Positions 24,753-33,713 of a stretch of 64,000 bases of DNA are shown here, one piece after another. The stretch is from Epilithonimonas zeae. GTDB taxonomy: Bacteria; Bacteroidota; Bacteroidia; Flavobacteriales; Weeksellaceae. Position numbers and translations under genes: made by a program. Numbering within the stretch: position 1 is the first letter of the stretch; the number at the start of each line of letters is the position of its first letter. The notes below the pieces were generated by a model. The model ran no database searches, had not been told where the DNA came from, and saw only the letters and a list, made by a program, of their open reading frames with translations. The stretch covers positions 992,001-1,056,000 of the forward strand of contig NZ_CP075338.1 of assembly GCF_023278365.1 (NCBI RefSeq), written 5' to 3'.

Positions 24753-27638
24753 ATGAACAAAGCATTAACTTTTTTCTCTTTGTTGAGTTTTCTGTTCGCT
24801 TTTGGACAATCGGATCCGGTATCTCTTCCGTACTCCAACAGCTTTGAAACGGAAACGGAACAAAATTATTGGTACAAAATGATGTCAGGTCCTGGAACTC
24901 CCTGGGAATTTTCTGATGAAACCAGCACAGTTTATGGTCCCTCACAAGGCCAGTATTATGCAAGAGCCCAGAGCGATTTCGAAAATGGAGGATCAGCCTG
25001 GCTCATATCCAAAGGGATCAAGATCGAAGCCGGTCATACTATTGCACTGGATTTCGATTACCGATCCAGTCTTAATACTCTTTTTCCGGTTAAATTAAAA
25101 GTTGTACTGAAACAACAACCAATTCCTGTTCTTGACAATTCGACAGAATTATGGGCTAACGAGAACATTCAGATTAGTACTTATCAGAATGCACACAAAA
25201 CATTCGAAGTTTCTGAAACCGGCACATATTATCTGGCTTTTTATTTTTATCCTGATCCTAATTTTGGATACATTAGTTTGGATAATATTAATTTATACGA
25301 AGAGTTATGTCCAAAACCCGTAAATGTAAAAGCGACTCCAGGTCAGACCACTGCAAACATCTCTTGGGAAAGTACTTCAACGCCGGGTGAAGGATTTGAA
25401 TATGTAATTAAAACACCAGGATCAGGCATTCCTACTGAGTCAGGTACTCCGGTACAAGGTCTGTCAACAACTGCTGAAGATTTGCAGCCAGCGACCCAAT
25501 ATGAATTGTATGTAAGATCTGTCTGCACAGCAGGTTCGCTTTATGGAAAATGGTCCAGTCCTATTACTTTTAAAACCTATCCTGCCACAACAGCAGCTCC
25601 TGTGAATTTGCCATATAATGAAAGTTTTGAAGGCGATAGTCGTTGGACACTTCTTGAGCCAACAGTTGGAAAGCCTTGGGTAAAAGGTGACTTTGATTCA
25701 GGTCCCGGAGGACTATATGGTCCATCTGACGGGAAAAACTATTTAATGCACGATGACAGCGAAAATGTTTCCGACGCCTGGGTTATCTCCAGAGGAATTA
25801 ATCTTCCTGCGGGTAAGGAAATTACTTTACAGTTTGACTACAGATCCAGCCAGGACGAATATTATCCGCAAAAAATGAAAGTGGTTGTAAGCAAAGACCC
25901 GTTCCCTTCTGCAAACTCTGTCGAGATCTGGAATAATGATTTTATCCAAAGCACGACTTACAACACTGCTAATGTAACATTCACGGTTCCTGATAATGGC
26001 GTTTATTATTTAGGCTATCAGGCCTATTCCGACGCCAATTATGGATTTGTTATGTTTGACAATGTAAAAGTTTCTGATAAAGAATCTTCTCCTTGCGAAT
26101 ATATTCTTCGCCTGAAGGATGCGGAAGGTGACGGATGGAATAATAACACCATGAATCTTTACGTTAACGGAGATGCTGTTTTTACAGATCTTACATTACC
26201 GATCGGAGATGTATTGGATTTTCCTTTCAAAATCAATTCCGGCGATGCCATTACTACTGTCTGGAACGGTGGAAGCCACAGCGGGTTTGAAACAAGCTAT
26301 GAGATCTTGGATTCCAATGGCAATATTGTTGGAAGCGAAACCGAACAAAGCATCAGTACGCCAATCATTGCTTCCTGTCCAAACTGTGCAAAACCATCCA
26401 ACTTAACAGCTAACTATGGACAAACAACTGTAGATCTGACTTGGGATTTTCTTACACAATCCGCCACCAGTTACGAATATGTTGTACAACCAGCCGGTAC
26501 GGGTACACCATCTTCCGGAACTACCATCAATAATGTGCAGGCTCATGTAGAAGATCTGGCACCAGAAACGAATTATGAAGCTTATGTAAGATCAAGCTGC
26601 GCAGAAAATGAATTTAGCTCTTGGGCAGGACCTGTATATTTTAAGACTTTACCGAATCCTGGGACAGCGGTTAATTTACCTTATAAGTATGGCTTCGAGA
26701 CAGATGACCAATGGATCACTCAATCTATAACAAGGAATAATCAATGGGAGATTAATTCAACTTATCCTGTTGAAGGAGAATTTCACGCAATTCAAAATTT
26801 CAATTATTATTTTGATGCTAATTCTTGGTTCTTCTCAAGAGGTCTGAATTTACAAGGCGGAAAGGAGATTCTTATCAAATTCAAATACAGATCTTTAGGA
26901 AACAATGTTCCGTTGAGTTTCAGTATTGCGGATAAAGCTTATGCATTTGTTCAAAAAAACAATATCATCTGGAGCAAGAATGTAAGCAATGACAAGTATG
27001 ATGAGGCGATTTTATCATTCACACCACCTAGTTCAGGGGTTTATTATTTAGGATTTAATTCCTTGGCGACCAAAGGAACATCAGCCCTGATTGATGATGT
27101 TCAGGTTTACCTTGTCGGCTTGCCGGATCCACCGCAATGTGAATATACTTGTCCTGAAAATATGACAGTCTACACAAATCCAGGGAATATCGGTGCAGTT
27201 GTTGACTACAACCTGACTTTTGCTTGTGATGGTAATTCTAACGGCGTTTTTTCAGTATTAGCACAAGGTTTACCTTCAGGCGCCATTTTCCCTGTTGGAG
27301 AAACGACTGTCAAACATAACCTGATTTTCAACGGACAGGTGATTGATACTTGCAGCTTTGTGGTAAAGGTTGAAGAGAGGCTTGGAACTGCGGATAATAG
27401 CAAAGATCAAGAACTTCAATATTATCCAAATCCTGTTGTCGATAACCTGACAGTGAAGATGAATGGTGATACGATTGAGAATATTGCGGTATATAATTTT
27501 GCGGGAAGTATGGTTAAATCAGAACAACCTAAAGCAAAAACAGCTAATATCGATATGAGAAATTTACCTTCCGGAGTTTATATCGTGAACATCAGAACAG
27601 CGTCCAATGTAAAATCATTCAAGGTGATTAAAAAATAA
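24753..27638 (+). CDS. T9SS-secreted multidomain surface protein (961 aa)
   Basis: Order of parts: signal peptide (1-18), three choice-of-anchor J/MAM-like jelly-roll domains (about 20-185, 285-445 and 640-800, each opening NLPYxxxFE and containing a WxISRGINLxxGKE-like strand), two fibronectin type III domains (about 187-280 and 550-640), a segment with DAEGDGWNNNTMNLYVNG, a HYR-like domain (about 805-880, CPENMTVYTNPG) and a C-terminal type A T9SS sorting domain (YYPNPVVDNLTVKM to the final KVIKK). Probably a cell-surface adhesin or binding protein; no catalytic domain is seen. The ATG at 24753 gives a clean signal peptide; a start at 24732 does not. Confidence 0.9.
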   Translation: MNKALTFFSLLSFLFAFGQSDPVSLPYSNSFETETEQNYWYKMMSGPGTPWEFSDETSTVYGPSQGQYYARAQSDFENGGSAWLISKGIKIEAGHTIALDFDYRSSLNTLFPVKLKVVLKQQPIPVLDNSTELWANENIQISTYQNAHKTFEVSETGTYYLAFYFYPDPNFGYISLDNINLYEELCPKPVNVKATPGQTTANISWESTSTPGEGFEYVIKTPGSGIPTESGTPVQGLSTTAEDLQPATQYELYVRSVCTAGSLYGKWSSPITFKTYPATTAAPVNLPYNESFEGDSRWTLLEPTVGKPWVKGDFDSGPGGLYGPSDGKNYLMHDDSENVSDAWVISRGINLPAGKEITLQFDYRSSQDEYYPQKMKVVVSKDPFPSANSVEIWNNDFIQSTTYNTANVTFTVPDNGVYYLGYQAYSDANYGFVMFDNVKVSDKESSPCEYILRLKDAEGDGWNNNTMNLYVNGDAVFTDLTLPIGDVLDFPFKINSGDAITTVWNGGSHSGFETSYEILDSNGNIVGSETEQSISTPIIASCPNCAKPSNLTANYGQTTVDLTWDFLTQSATSYEYVVQPAGTGTPSSGTTINNVQAHVEDLAPETNYEAYVRSSCAENEFSSWAGPVYFKTLPNPGTAVNLPYKYGFETDDQWITQSITRNNQWEINSTYPVEGEFHAIQNFNYYFDANSWFFSRGLNLQGGKEILIKFKYRSLGNNVPLSFSIADKAYAFVQKNNIIWSKNVSNDKYDEAILSFTPPSSGVYYLGFNSLATKGTSALIDDVQVYLVGLPDPPQCEYTCPENMTVYTNPGNIGAVVDYNLTFACDGNSNGVFSVLAQGLPSGAIFPVGETTVKHNLIFNGQVIDTCSFVVKVEERLGTADNSKDQELQYYPNPVVDNLTVKMNGDTIENIAVYNFAGSMVKSEQPKAKTANIDMRNLPSGVYIVNIRTASNVKSFKVIKK

Positions 27639-27662
27639 GAAAGAACTAATAACCATAAAAAT

Positions 27663-27698
27663 AAACCCCAACTGAATTATAGTTGGGGTTATTTTTTA
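27663..27698. terminator. Bidirectional terminator
   Basis: ACCCCAACT, a seven-base loop GAATTAT, then AGTTGGGGT, followed by T-rich sequence. It lies between the T9SS protein gene and the convergent purH gene and fits both. Confidence 0.88.
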
Positions 27699-27725
27699 TA
27701 GATGAATTGAAAATTCAATAGTTTA

Positions 27726-29243
27726 TCAATGCAAGAAATGTCTCATTCCTGTAAATAACATTGGTATTTTGTGTTCGTTTGCCGCTTCGATAGAATCATT
27801 ATCTTTCATACTTCCACCCGGCTGAATAATCGCTTTGATACCTTCCTGTGCGCAGAAATCCACCACGTCTCTGAAAGGGAAGAACGCATCCGAAGCCAAA
27901 ACCAATTCACCATCGAATTTCGATTTTGCTCTTTCAATGGCTTGTTGCGTTGCCCAGATTCTGTTCACTTGTCCACCACCTATTCCGATGGCCTGAACGC
28001 CATTTGAAACCACGATTGCGTTGGATTTTACATATTTAACCACTCTTTGAGAGAACAGCAAAGCTTTTCTTTGTTCTTCCGTCGGAGCTGTTGCTGTCAT
28101 CAATTTGATATCTTCTGAGAATTGGTCGTCCGCATTCTGAACCAGCATTCCTCCATCGATTTTTACCCAAACCTGTTTGTCGGTAACATTGTTTTTGATT
28201 TTAATGATTCTAAGGTTTTTCTTTTTTCTCAGAATTTCCAAAGCATCTTCATCAAAATCTGTCGCCATTACAATCTCTAGGAATGTTTTGTTTAATTCCT
28301 CTGCTGTTGCTGCATCTACTTTATAATTCATTCCAATGATTCCTCCAAAGATAGAAATCGGATCACATTCGAAAGTTTTGGTGTAAGTTTCCAAAGCGGA
28401 AGTTCCAACGGCAACACCGCAAGGCGTAGAGTGTTTTACCGCACAACAAGCTAATTCTTCCTTAAACTCATTAACCACTTTCCAGCACAAATCCATATCA
28501 CGAAGATTATTGAAAGACAATTCTTTACCTCCCAAAATCTCAAAATCTTTCATCGCGCCGTTTTCGAAAGTCGAAGTGTAATAAGCTGCAGACTGATGAG
28601 GATTTTCGCCATATCTCAAGTCAGAAACCTTTTTGTAAGAAGCGTTTAAATAAGTTGGATATTCTTCGTCCAAAAGCATACTGGAAATCGCTGCATCGTA
28701 AGCAGAAGTCAGGTTGAACACTTTTCCGGCTAATTTCTTTCTTGTTTCGATGCTTGAATCTCCGTTTACTGACATTTCATTTTGAACAACTTCGTAATCA
28801 TTAACATCCGTCAAAACGGTCACAGAATTGAAATTCTTAGCTGCAGAACGCAACATAGAAGGCCCACCAATATCGATGAATTCTACTTTTTCATCAAGAG
28901 AAATATCTTTGTTTACGTTTTCAAAAAACGGATAAAGATTCACAATCACCATATCAATCAGTCCGATTTCGTACTCCTGAACTGTTTTCATATGTTCTTC
29001 GTTGGAACGAACTGCCAACAATCCGCCGTGAACTTTTGGATGAAGCGTTTTCACTCTACCGTCCAGCATCTCTGGAAAATCGGTTACTTCATCAATCTGA
29101 ATTGGATTAAGTCCGGCATCTTTCAGATGTTTGAAAGTGCCGCCTGTGGAAATCAATTCGTAATTGTTAGCTTCCAAAAATTTGGCAAAATTTACCAAAC
29201 CGCTTTTATCAGATACGCTGATAAGTGCTCTCTTTTTACTCAT
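27726..29243 (-). CDS. purH: Bifunctional AICAR transformylase / IMP cyclohydrolase
   Basis: A 505-residue enzyme for the last two steps of IMP synthesis. The N-terminal MGS-like IMP cyclohydrolase domain ([32 protein letters not shown]) is followed by the transformylase domain with [11 protein letters not shown], the [13 protein letters not shown] stretch, and the C-terminal [24 protein letters not shown]. Length is typical. The ATG at 29243 is the conserved start; a TTG at 29255 is unlikely. It is the third leftward pur gene here, after purM and purN, with about 190 bases of leader containing a small hairpin (29268-29286). Confidence 0.97.
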   Translation of the reverse strand: MSKKRALISVSDKSGLVNFAKFLEANNYELISTGGTFKHLKDAGLNPIQIDEVTDFPEMLDGRVKTLHPKVHGGLLAVRSNEEHMKTVQEYEIGLIDMVIVNLYPFFENVNKDISLDEKVEFIDIGGPSMLRSAAKNFNSVTVLTDVNDYEVVQNEMSVNGDSSIETRKKLAGKVFNLTSAYDAAISSMLLDEEYPTYLNASYKKVSDLRYGENPHQSAAYYTSTFENGAMKDFEILGGKELSFNNLRDMDLCWKVVNEFKEELACCAVKHSTPCGVAVGTSALETYTKTFECDPISIFGGIIGMNYKVDAATAEELNKTFLEIVMATDFDEDALEILRKKKNLRIIKIKNNVTDKQVWVKIDGGMLVQNADDQFSEDIKLMTATAPTEEQRKALLFSQRVVKYVKSNAIVVSNGVQAIGIGGGQVNRIWATQQAIERAKSKFDGELVLASDAFFPFRDVVDFCAQEGIKAIIQPGGSMKDNDSIEAANEHKIPMLFTGMRHFLH

Positions 29244-29267
29244 TTTTTCTTTCAAATTTTACTTTTT

Positions 29268-29286
29268 ACAGTTTTATTCAAACTGT
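29268..29286 (-). promoter_or_regulatory. Small hairpin in the purH leader
   Basis: ACAGTTT, five bases, AAACTGT, 25 bases ahead of the purH start, preceded on the minus strand by a purine-rich GGAGGTGAAAG. It is not followed by a T-run on the minus strand, so it is not a terminator for this strand. The role is unknown; it could be a chance structure. Confidence 0.3.
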
Positions 29287-29434
29287 GATTTACCGGTTCT
29301 TTCACCTCCGGATTTACTTTTTATTTACTTTAGATTTTATCTTTTATTAATTAAAGTTAACTTGAATTAAAATTCATAAAATATTATATTAAAACACTTT
29401 ACAAATTAAAAAAACAACTTATACTTTAACTAAA

Positions 29435-30004
29435 TCAATTCTGTTTATTAAGAACCAAATCAATGGCTTTTGGGAAAATATCATATTCAGTCTGATTAAC
29501 TTTTTGAGCTAATGTTTCAGCTGTATCATTTTCATCAACATCAAATCTTCCTTGCAGAATAATCTCGCCTTCATCGATTCCTGAAGTCACAAAATGAACG
29601 GTTGCCCCACTTTCTTTTTCGCCGGCTTCAATCACTGCATTATGAACGTGATGTCCCCACATTCCTTTTCCTCCAAATTTTGGCAACAGTGCAGGATGAA
29701 TATTGATAATTTTACCTTCCCATTTTTGGCAGAACTCAGGTTTCAAGATGGATAGAAAACCTGCCAGAACAATCAAATCTGTATTTTCTGGAATTGCTTT
29801 TTCTAAATTCTCGGAAAAGTCTTTTCCACGTTTGATTAATTGAGTCGGAATGTTATGTTTTTCTGCTCTTTCCAATCCGAAACATTCTCTGTCTGCAATG
29901 ACTAGATTCACTTTTGCATTTCGGATTTCGCCGTTATCGATGCAATCAATGATTCTTTGGAGATTGGTTCCTGAAGCTGAAATTAGTATGACTAAGTTTT
30001 TCAT
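29435..30004 (-). CDS. purN: Phosphoribosylglycinamide formyltransferase
   Basis: A 189-residue GART that transfers a formyl group from 10-formyl-THF to GAR in purine synthesis. Seen: the P-loop-like ILISASGTNLQ at the N-terminus (phosphate site), the catalytic set in NIHPALLPKFGGKGMWG (Asn, His) and TVHFVTSGIDEGEII with the catalytic Asp. Length is typical of the single-domain enzyme. It lies between purM and purH on the minus strand, with repeat-rich spacers on both sides. Confidence 0.95.
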   Translation of the reverse strand: MKNLVILISASGTNLQRIIDCIDNGEIRNAKVNLVIADRECFGLERAEKHNIPTQLIKRGKDFSENLEKAIPENTDLIVLAGFLSILKPEFCQKWEGKIINIHPALLPKFGGKGMWGHHVHNAVIEAGEKESGATVHFVTSGIDEGEIILQGRFDVDENDTAETLAQKVNQTEYDIFPKAIDLVLNKQN

Positions 30005-30031
30005 TTTAATGCTATGCTTTTTAAACGCATA

Positions 30032-30047
30032 CTTCGACTCCGCTCAG
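30032..30047 (+). repeat. Single arm of repeat family D
   Basis: CTTCGACTCCGCTCAG, identical to the arm of the palindrome at 7854-7914. Here only one arm remains, fused to a family C repeat (ACGCAAAGC at 30051). Confidence 0.55.
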
Positions 30048-30117
30048 TACACGCAAAGCTTTTCTTTAATACTCAATGTTTTTAAGTTCGCAAAGGCGTT
30101 TTACTTAGCAAAGAGTT
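30048..30117 (+). repeat. Dispersed repeat family C
   Basis: ACACGCAAAGC, then about 35 bases, then TTCGCAAAGGCG and AGCAAAGAG. Same core as the elements at 41179, 45709 and 50980. It lies in the purM-purN spacer and has no reading frame. Confidence 0.5.
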
Positions 30118-30136
30118 TTTGACCACAATATTTATC

Positions 30137-30220
30137 TAGCCCCGATAGTAGTGGAAATCCTTTTGCTTTTTTTTCATATGTGAAAAAGCAAAAGATTGCA
30201 ACGGATAGCGGGATTAAGCT
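30137..30220. repeat. Intergenic repeat family B with strong hairpin
   Basis: Begins TAGCCCCGATAGTAG and ends GCAACGGATAGCGGGATTA. Its centre is a long hairpin (about 30159-30194) with arms CTTTTGCTTTTTTTTCA and TGAAAAAGCAAAAG. It starts one base after the purM stop and could end or weaken the purM transcript before purN. The outer sequence is of a type I recall from other Chryseobacterium-group genomes (not searched). Confidence 0.6.
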
Positions 30221-30221
30221 C

Positions 30222-31214
30222 CTAAAATTTTAAATCGATTTTCTCGCTTCCTTCTGTTATTTCGCCTACAACATAAGCATCTTCCAAAAGGTCAAGGATT
30301 TTTTCAACGTGATTCTCATCAGTTACCAAAACCATTCCTACACCCATATTGAAAGTCCCGTGCATTTCTTTTCTATCGATATTTCCTCGTTTTTCTAATT
30401 CTAACATCACCGTCGGAACTTTAATTTTGGATTCATGAATGCTTGCGCAAAGTCCTTCCGGAATGATTCTCGGAACATTCTCGTATAACCCGCCTCCTGT
30501 GATATGTGCAATTCCGTATACAGGAACTTCTTCCAGTACTTTGTGAATGTCTTTGTAATATAATCTTGTCGGCACAAGCAAAGTCTCATACAAAGGTTTT
30601 CCTTCGAATTCTTCTTCGAAATCCGGGAAAATCTTTCTTACCAACGAAAAACCGTTGGAATGAAATCCAGAACTTGGAATGGCAATGATTTTATTTCCTT
30701 TTCTGATTTTGGAGCCATCAATAATTTGGTCTTTCTCTACAATTCCTACACAGAATCCAGCTACATCGTAATCGCCCGGCTGATACATCCCAGGCATCTC
30801 GGCAGTTTCACCTCCAATCAAAGCGCAGTTGTTATCCTTGCAGGCATTCACCATTCCAAGAACAATTTCCGCTGCAATATCAGAATCCAGCATTCCGCAA
30901 GCCAAATAATCTAGGAAAAACAATGGTTTTGCACCATGACAAAGGATATCGTTAGCACACATTGCAAAACAATCGATACCGATAGAATCGTATTTTTTGG
31001 AATCTAAAGCGACTTTTAGTTTGGTTCCTACGCCGTCTGTTCCGGAAACCAGAACAGGATTTTTATATCCAGCAATCTCATAGAACGCACCGAAGCTTCC
31101 AAGATTATTAAGAACATTTTTATTGTGGGTTTCAGCAACGGCAGATTTGATTTTGTCAACGGTTTTGTAACCTTCTTCCTTATCTACACCGGCTGATTTA
31201 TAGGTATTGCTCAT
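30222..31214 (-). CDS. purM: Phosphoribosylformylglycinamidine cyclo-ligase (AIR synthetase)
   Basis: A 330-residue ATP-dependent enzyme that closes the imidazole ring in purine synthesis. Seen: the N-terminal VLVSGTDGVGTKLKVA loop that binds ATP, the MCANDILCHGAKPLFFLDY segment, GGETAEMPGMY, and HITGGGLYENVPRIIP. Length is typical. It is the first of the three leftward pur genes; its leader holds a 12-bp hairpin (31242-31275). Confidence 0.97.
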   Translation of the reverse strand: MSNTYKSAGVDKEEGYKTVDKIKSAVAETHNKNVLNNLGSFGAFYEIAGYKNPVLVSGTDGVGTKLKVALDSKKYDSIGIDCFAMCANDILCHGAKPLFFLDYLACGMLDSDIAAEIVLGMVNACKDNNCALIGGETAEMPGMYQPGDYDVAGFCVGIVEKDQIIDGSKIRKGNKIIAIPSSGFHSNGFSLVRKIFPDFEEEFEGKPLYETLLVPTRLYYKDIHKVLEEVPVYGIAHITGGGLYENVPRIIPEGLCASIHESKIKVPTVMLELEKRGNIDRKEMHGTFNMGVGMVLVTDENHVEKILDLLEDAYVVGEITEGSEKIDLKF

Positions 31215-31241
31215 TTTTACTTTCAGAATTGGGATTCTTTC

Positions 31242-31275
31242 GATTCTTCCAGGCTTTTAAAAACCTGAAAGAATC
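31242..31275 (-). promoter_or_regulatory. Hairpin in the purM leader
   Basis: On the minus strand GATTCTTTCAGG, ten bases, CCTGGAAGAATC: a 12-bp stem with one G-U pair, about 28 bases before the purM ATG. It could be an attenuator or a protein-binding site controlling purM. The sequence does not match a known purine riboswitch core. Confidence 0.4.
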
Positions 31276-31325
31276 TTGGAATTCATTAGATTTATTTCAA
31301 ACTTTACTTTTCAATTTTATCAAAT

Positions 31326-31358
31326 AAAAAAGCCGACAATCTTAGAGATATGTCGGCC
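31326..31358 (-). terminator. Intrinsic terminator after the 32-aa frame
   Basis: On the minus strand the stem arms TGTCGGC/GCCGACA (31351-31357 and 31332-31338) with a 12-base loop are followed by TTTTTTATTTG. This is a classical intrinsic terminator seven bases beyond the stop of the small frame. Confidence 0.82.
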
Positions 31359-31364
31359 GTTATT

Positions 31365-31463
31365 TTAACTCACAAGTTCGGAGGTGTTTGTGTAATTCTC
31401 TTTGCAAGAATCAAAATACTGTTGGAAATGAACTTGTGGGATTTTCATCGGATTAAATTTCAT
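31365..31463 (-). CDS. Possible small peptide (32 aa) with its own transcription unit
   Basis: ATG at 31463 opens a 32-codon frame with PQVHFQQYFDSCKENYTN in its centre, ending in TAA at 31365. It is preceded by a good promoter (TTTG, 21 bases, TAACTTTG) and followed by a strong terminator, giving a transcript of about 140 bases. The peptide is soluble-looking, with one Cys and one His, and matches nothing I know. It could be a leader peptide, a small protein or simply part of a non-coding RNA. Confidence 0.45.
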   Translation of the reverse strand: MKFNPMKIPQVHFQQYFDSCKENYTNTSELVS

Positions 31464-31475
31464 TTTTCTTTGCTA

Positions 31476-31508
31476 CAAAGTTAAGCATTCTTAACATTAA
31501 TATCCAAA
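31476..31508 (-). promoter_or_regulatory. Promoter of the small leftward transcript
   Basis: On the minus strand TTTG (31505-31508), a 21-base spacer and TAACTTTG (31476-31483), matching the Bacteroidota promoter consensus. It lies just downstream of the FMN reductase stop and 13 bases before the ATG of the 32-aa frame. Confidence 0.6.
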
Positions 31509-31511
31509 ATG

Positions 31512-32048
31512 TTATCCAAAAAAGTTTTTAACAGCAGATAATTTCTCCTGAAACTCAGTATTCTTTTCTTCATCTACAATACCTTTCTCGATATCAAAAG
31601 TCTCTTTGAACTTAGGCAAATAGAAACTTTGAAGCACATTTGCACCACTGGATTTAGCTCTCGCTTCAAAAGCAGCGACCACGTGTCTTCCACCGCCAGG
31701 ACCAGTTGCTGTAGCTAAAACAAACACAGGTTTTTCACCAAAATGTTTTCTATCCTTGATTCTGGAAACCCAGTCGAAAATATTTTTAAAAGCGGTTGTA
31801 TAAGTACTGTTATGCTCAGCAAAAGAAATAATCAACAAATCTGATGCATCAATTTTCTCAGCAAATCTTAACGCCAAAGTTGGAATCCCGTCGTGTTTTT
31901 CTCTGTCAACACTGAAGATTGGCATTTCGTAATCGTTCAGGTCAAGAACTTCTACCTCAGCGCCATTAAATTGTTTCGCGGTATATTCTACTAATATTTT
32001 GTTGATGGATTCTCTGGAATTGCTTCCTGCAAAAGCTAATATTTTCAT
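31512..32048 (-). CDS. NADPH-dependent FMN reductase family protein
   Basis: A 178-residue flavodoxin-like oxidoreductase. Seen: the phosphate loop AFAGSNSRESINK at the N-terminus (FMN phosphate), EMPIFSVDRE, the SFAEHNSTYTTAFKNIFDW stretch of the flavin site, and ATATGPGGGRHV near residue 115. It probably reduces quinones, azo dyes or chromate with NAD(P)H, but the natural substrate is not clear. A TACATTTG -7 box lies at 32069-32076. Confidence 0.9.
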   Translation of the reverse strand: MKILAFAGSNSRESINKILVEYTAKQFNGAEVEVLDLNDYEMPIFSVDREKHDGIPTLALRFAEKIDASDLLIISFAEHNSTYTTAFKNIFDWVSRIKDRKHFGEKPVFVLATATGPGGGRHVVAAFEARAKSSGANVLQSFYLPKFKETFDIEKGIVDEEKNTEFQEKLSAVKNFFG

Positions 32049-32122
32049 TTGTTTAAAATTTAAAGTGCCAAATGTAAAGACTTTAAACCAGAAATAGATT
32101 GATGTAGGTTAGTTTTTAGAAT

Positions 32123-32152
32123 AAAAAAATTGAGCATTATATACTCAATTTT
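32123..32152 (-). terminator. Terminator of the DUF4142 gene
   Basis: On the minus strand AAAATTGAG, nine bases, CTCAATTTTTTT, located 25 bases after the stop of the gene at 32177. Confidence 0.75.
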
Positions 32153-32176
32153 CAACATAACTTTTGATAAGATATT

Positions 32177-32806
32177 CTATTTGACAGCAACTTTGGCTTT
32201 TTCAGACTCCATCAAGTGATGTTCCAATGTTGGAAGCGTTTTATTGGCAAAGGATTTAAGTGAAGACTCAGTTCCTTTAGAGGCTTCTTCTTTGAATTCT
32301 GCAATGTCTTTTTTATGATCGCTAACCATCAAATCTGCATAAGCCCGATCAAAGTCCGCTCCTTTTTTAGCTTTCAGATCATCATATTTTTTCTGTTTGT
32401 CAGCATCCAGACTTGTTGGTAATGTATAACCTGCTGTTGACGCCCATTGCATCAGCTCATCATTCGCTTTGCTGTGATCTTTTACCATCATTGCACCGAG
32501 AGACTTTACAGTAGCATTATTAGCATTTGTAGAAGCCAGCTGCCCCATCATGACTTCCATTAGTCCACCTCTAGCAGCAGCATCAGCAAATTTTTTGTCC
32601 TGTGCACTTAAATTAGCAGTCGCACTGCTATTAGCTCCTGCAGAAGCCGAATCCGCCGCCATCATTGCACTGTCATTACCGACTGTTGCAGAATCATGAG
32701 TTATCACTTCGGTGCTATCACCAGTGGTGTTCATTGTTGTCGTGTCAGTTTTCTTGCAGGCCATAAGAGCTGCAACAGCCAGAAGACTTAAAATTGAATT
32801 TTTCAT
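32177..32806 (-). CDS. DUF4142 lipoprotein
   Basis: A 209-residue lipoprotein: signal peptide with lipobox LMAC (cysteine about residue 17), a low-complexity linker rich in Thr, Ser, Asp and Ala (residues ~20-65) and a ferritin-like helical DUF4142 domain from about residue 70 (DKKFADAAARGGLMEVMMGQLA, VKSLGAMMVKDHSKANDELM, HLMESEKAKVA). Members are common in stress-exposed bacteria; their function is unproven. Confidence 0.9.
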   Translation of the reverse strand: MKNSILSLLAVAALMACKKTDTTTMNTTGDSTEVITHDSATVGNDSAMMAADSASAGANSSATANLSAQDKKFADAAARGGLMEVMMGQLASTNANNATVKSLGAMMVKDHSKANDELMQWASTAGYTLPTSLDADKQKKYDDLKAKKGADFDRAYADLMVSDHKKDIAEFKEEASKGTESSLKSFANKTLPTLEHHLMESEKAKVAVK

Positions 32807-33315
32807 AATAATATTTATTTAGTGAGAGTAATGACATTGACTTAACAATTTGTCTGCCAAATAATTACTTAGACTAAGTATTATGAATTGTATCTAACAT
32901 TCAATAAGTGATAACAAAAAGGGAGAGAAACAAATTTGAGCTGCTTCTCTCCCTATAAGTATAATTAATATATGGATTGCCAGGAAAGAGGACATTGCTG
33001 CCCTCCTTATCAAAAAATCTAATAAACTATGAACTAGATTCTTTGAAAATTTCACATCAAAGTATTTGCCAAATTATCAGATTTAGAATTGAAATTTTAA
33101 ATCAAATTTAATTGATATAGTTTATAATCAATACAATAAGGATTTACTAATGCTTATCGAAGATGAATTTTAATTATTTTGATCATCTTTATCAAATTGT
33201 TATTAAAGTAACTTTTAAATAAACGAATTGTTATCCAAATCTATTTATGGTCTTAAAATTGATATTAATTTTCAAATACAATTTACTATTTGATTTAATT
33301 AATACCTCTTGCATT
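32807..33315. other. 509-base stretch without a clear gene; possible small RNA
   Basis: AT-rich and mostly featureless. Two items stand out on the minus strand. One is a hairpin with arms AGGGAGAGAA and TTCTCTCCCT (about 32919-32957) followed by TTTTTG, which looks like a terminator. The other, about 60 bases before it, is AAGGAGGGCAGCAATG, an unusually strong Shine-Dalgarno-like sequence opening a 33-codon frame that runs through the hairpin. Together they suggest a short leftward RNA of about 100-150 bases, but no good promoter was found. Confidence 0.35.
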
Positions 33316-33687
33316 ATGATATTTGATAAAAACTACCTAAAACCGAGTAATGAGAATCCATACTTCGTTTATCAAGAAGAGCAGGAAAATACAAGTTTCA
33401 ACAATCCTTATAACGATAATCCTTATATGATAAGTTCTCTGCAGAAAATCAAAAGACATCTCAAATGTAAAAAGAAAAAGGCGGTTATAGATGAATGTCT
33501 TGATGATTACAAAGATCAAATCGTAGATAGACCTCAACTCAATCACGTGTTTGAACCTAATGATATACAAACACCCAAAGCGACTATCGCAGACTATGCA
33601 AAGGCTTCTTATCAAAAAGTGTTGAAAGATCTGGAAAATATTCAAAAACTATTAGATCAGCTGAATACCCATGAGGTTCGTTTGTAA
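33316..33687 (+). CDS. Hypothetical protein (123 aa)
   Basis: A soluble, charged protein with no signal peptide. It contains repeated NPY elements (NENPYFVY, NNPYNDNPYM), a basic KRHLKCKKKK patch and a C-terminal helix likely to form a coiled coil (YQKVLKDLENIQKLLDQLN). The ATG at 33316 is chosen over one at 33247 because the extra 23 residues are unlike a signal or domain. I do not recognise a family. A long opposite-strand frame also exists here but is less convincing. Confidence 0.5.
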   Translation: MIFDKNYLKPSNENPYFVYQEEQENTSFNNPYNDNPYMISSLQKIKRHLKCKKKKAVIDECLDDYKDQIVDRPQLNHVFEPNDIQTPKATIADYAKASYQKVLKDLENIQKLLDQLNTHEVRL

Positions 33688-33713
33688 ATAAAGTTGATTA
33701 GCAAATAATAAAA

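Noticed and set aside
31242-31275. Purine riboswitch before purM
   Set aside because: Only one simple hairpin is present; the three-way junction and conserved loop bases of the purine riboswitch are missing.
33337-33645. A 102-codon minus-strand frame opposite the 123-aa hypothetical gene
   Set aside because: The plus-strand protein has more natural composition and a coiled-coil end; the minus frame is very rich in Phe and Ile with no signal peptide logic. Neither is certain.
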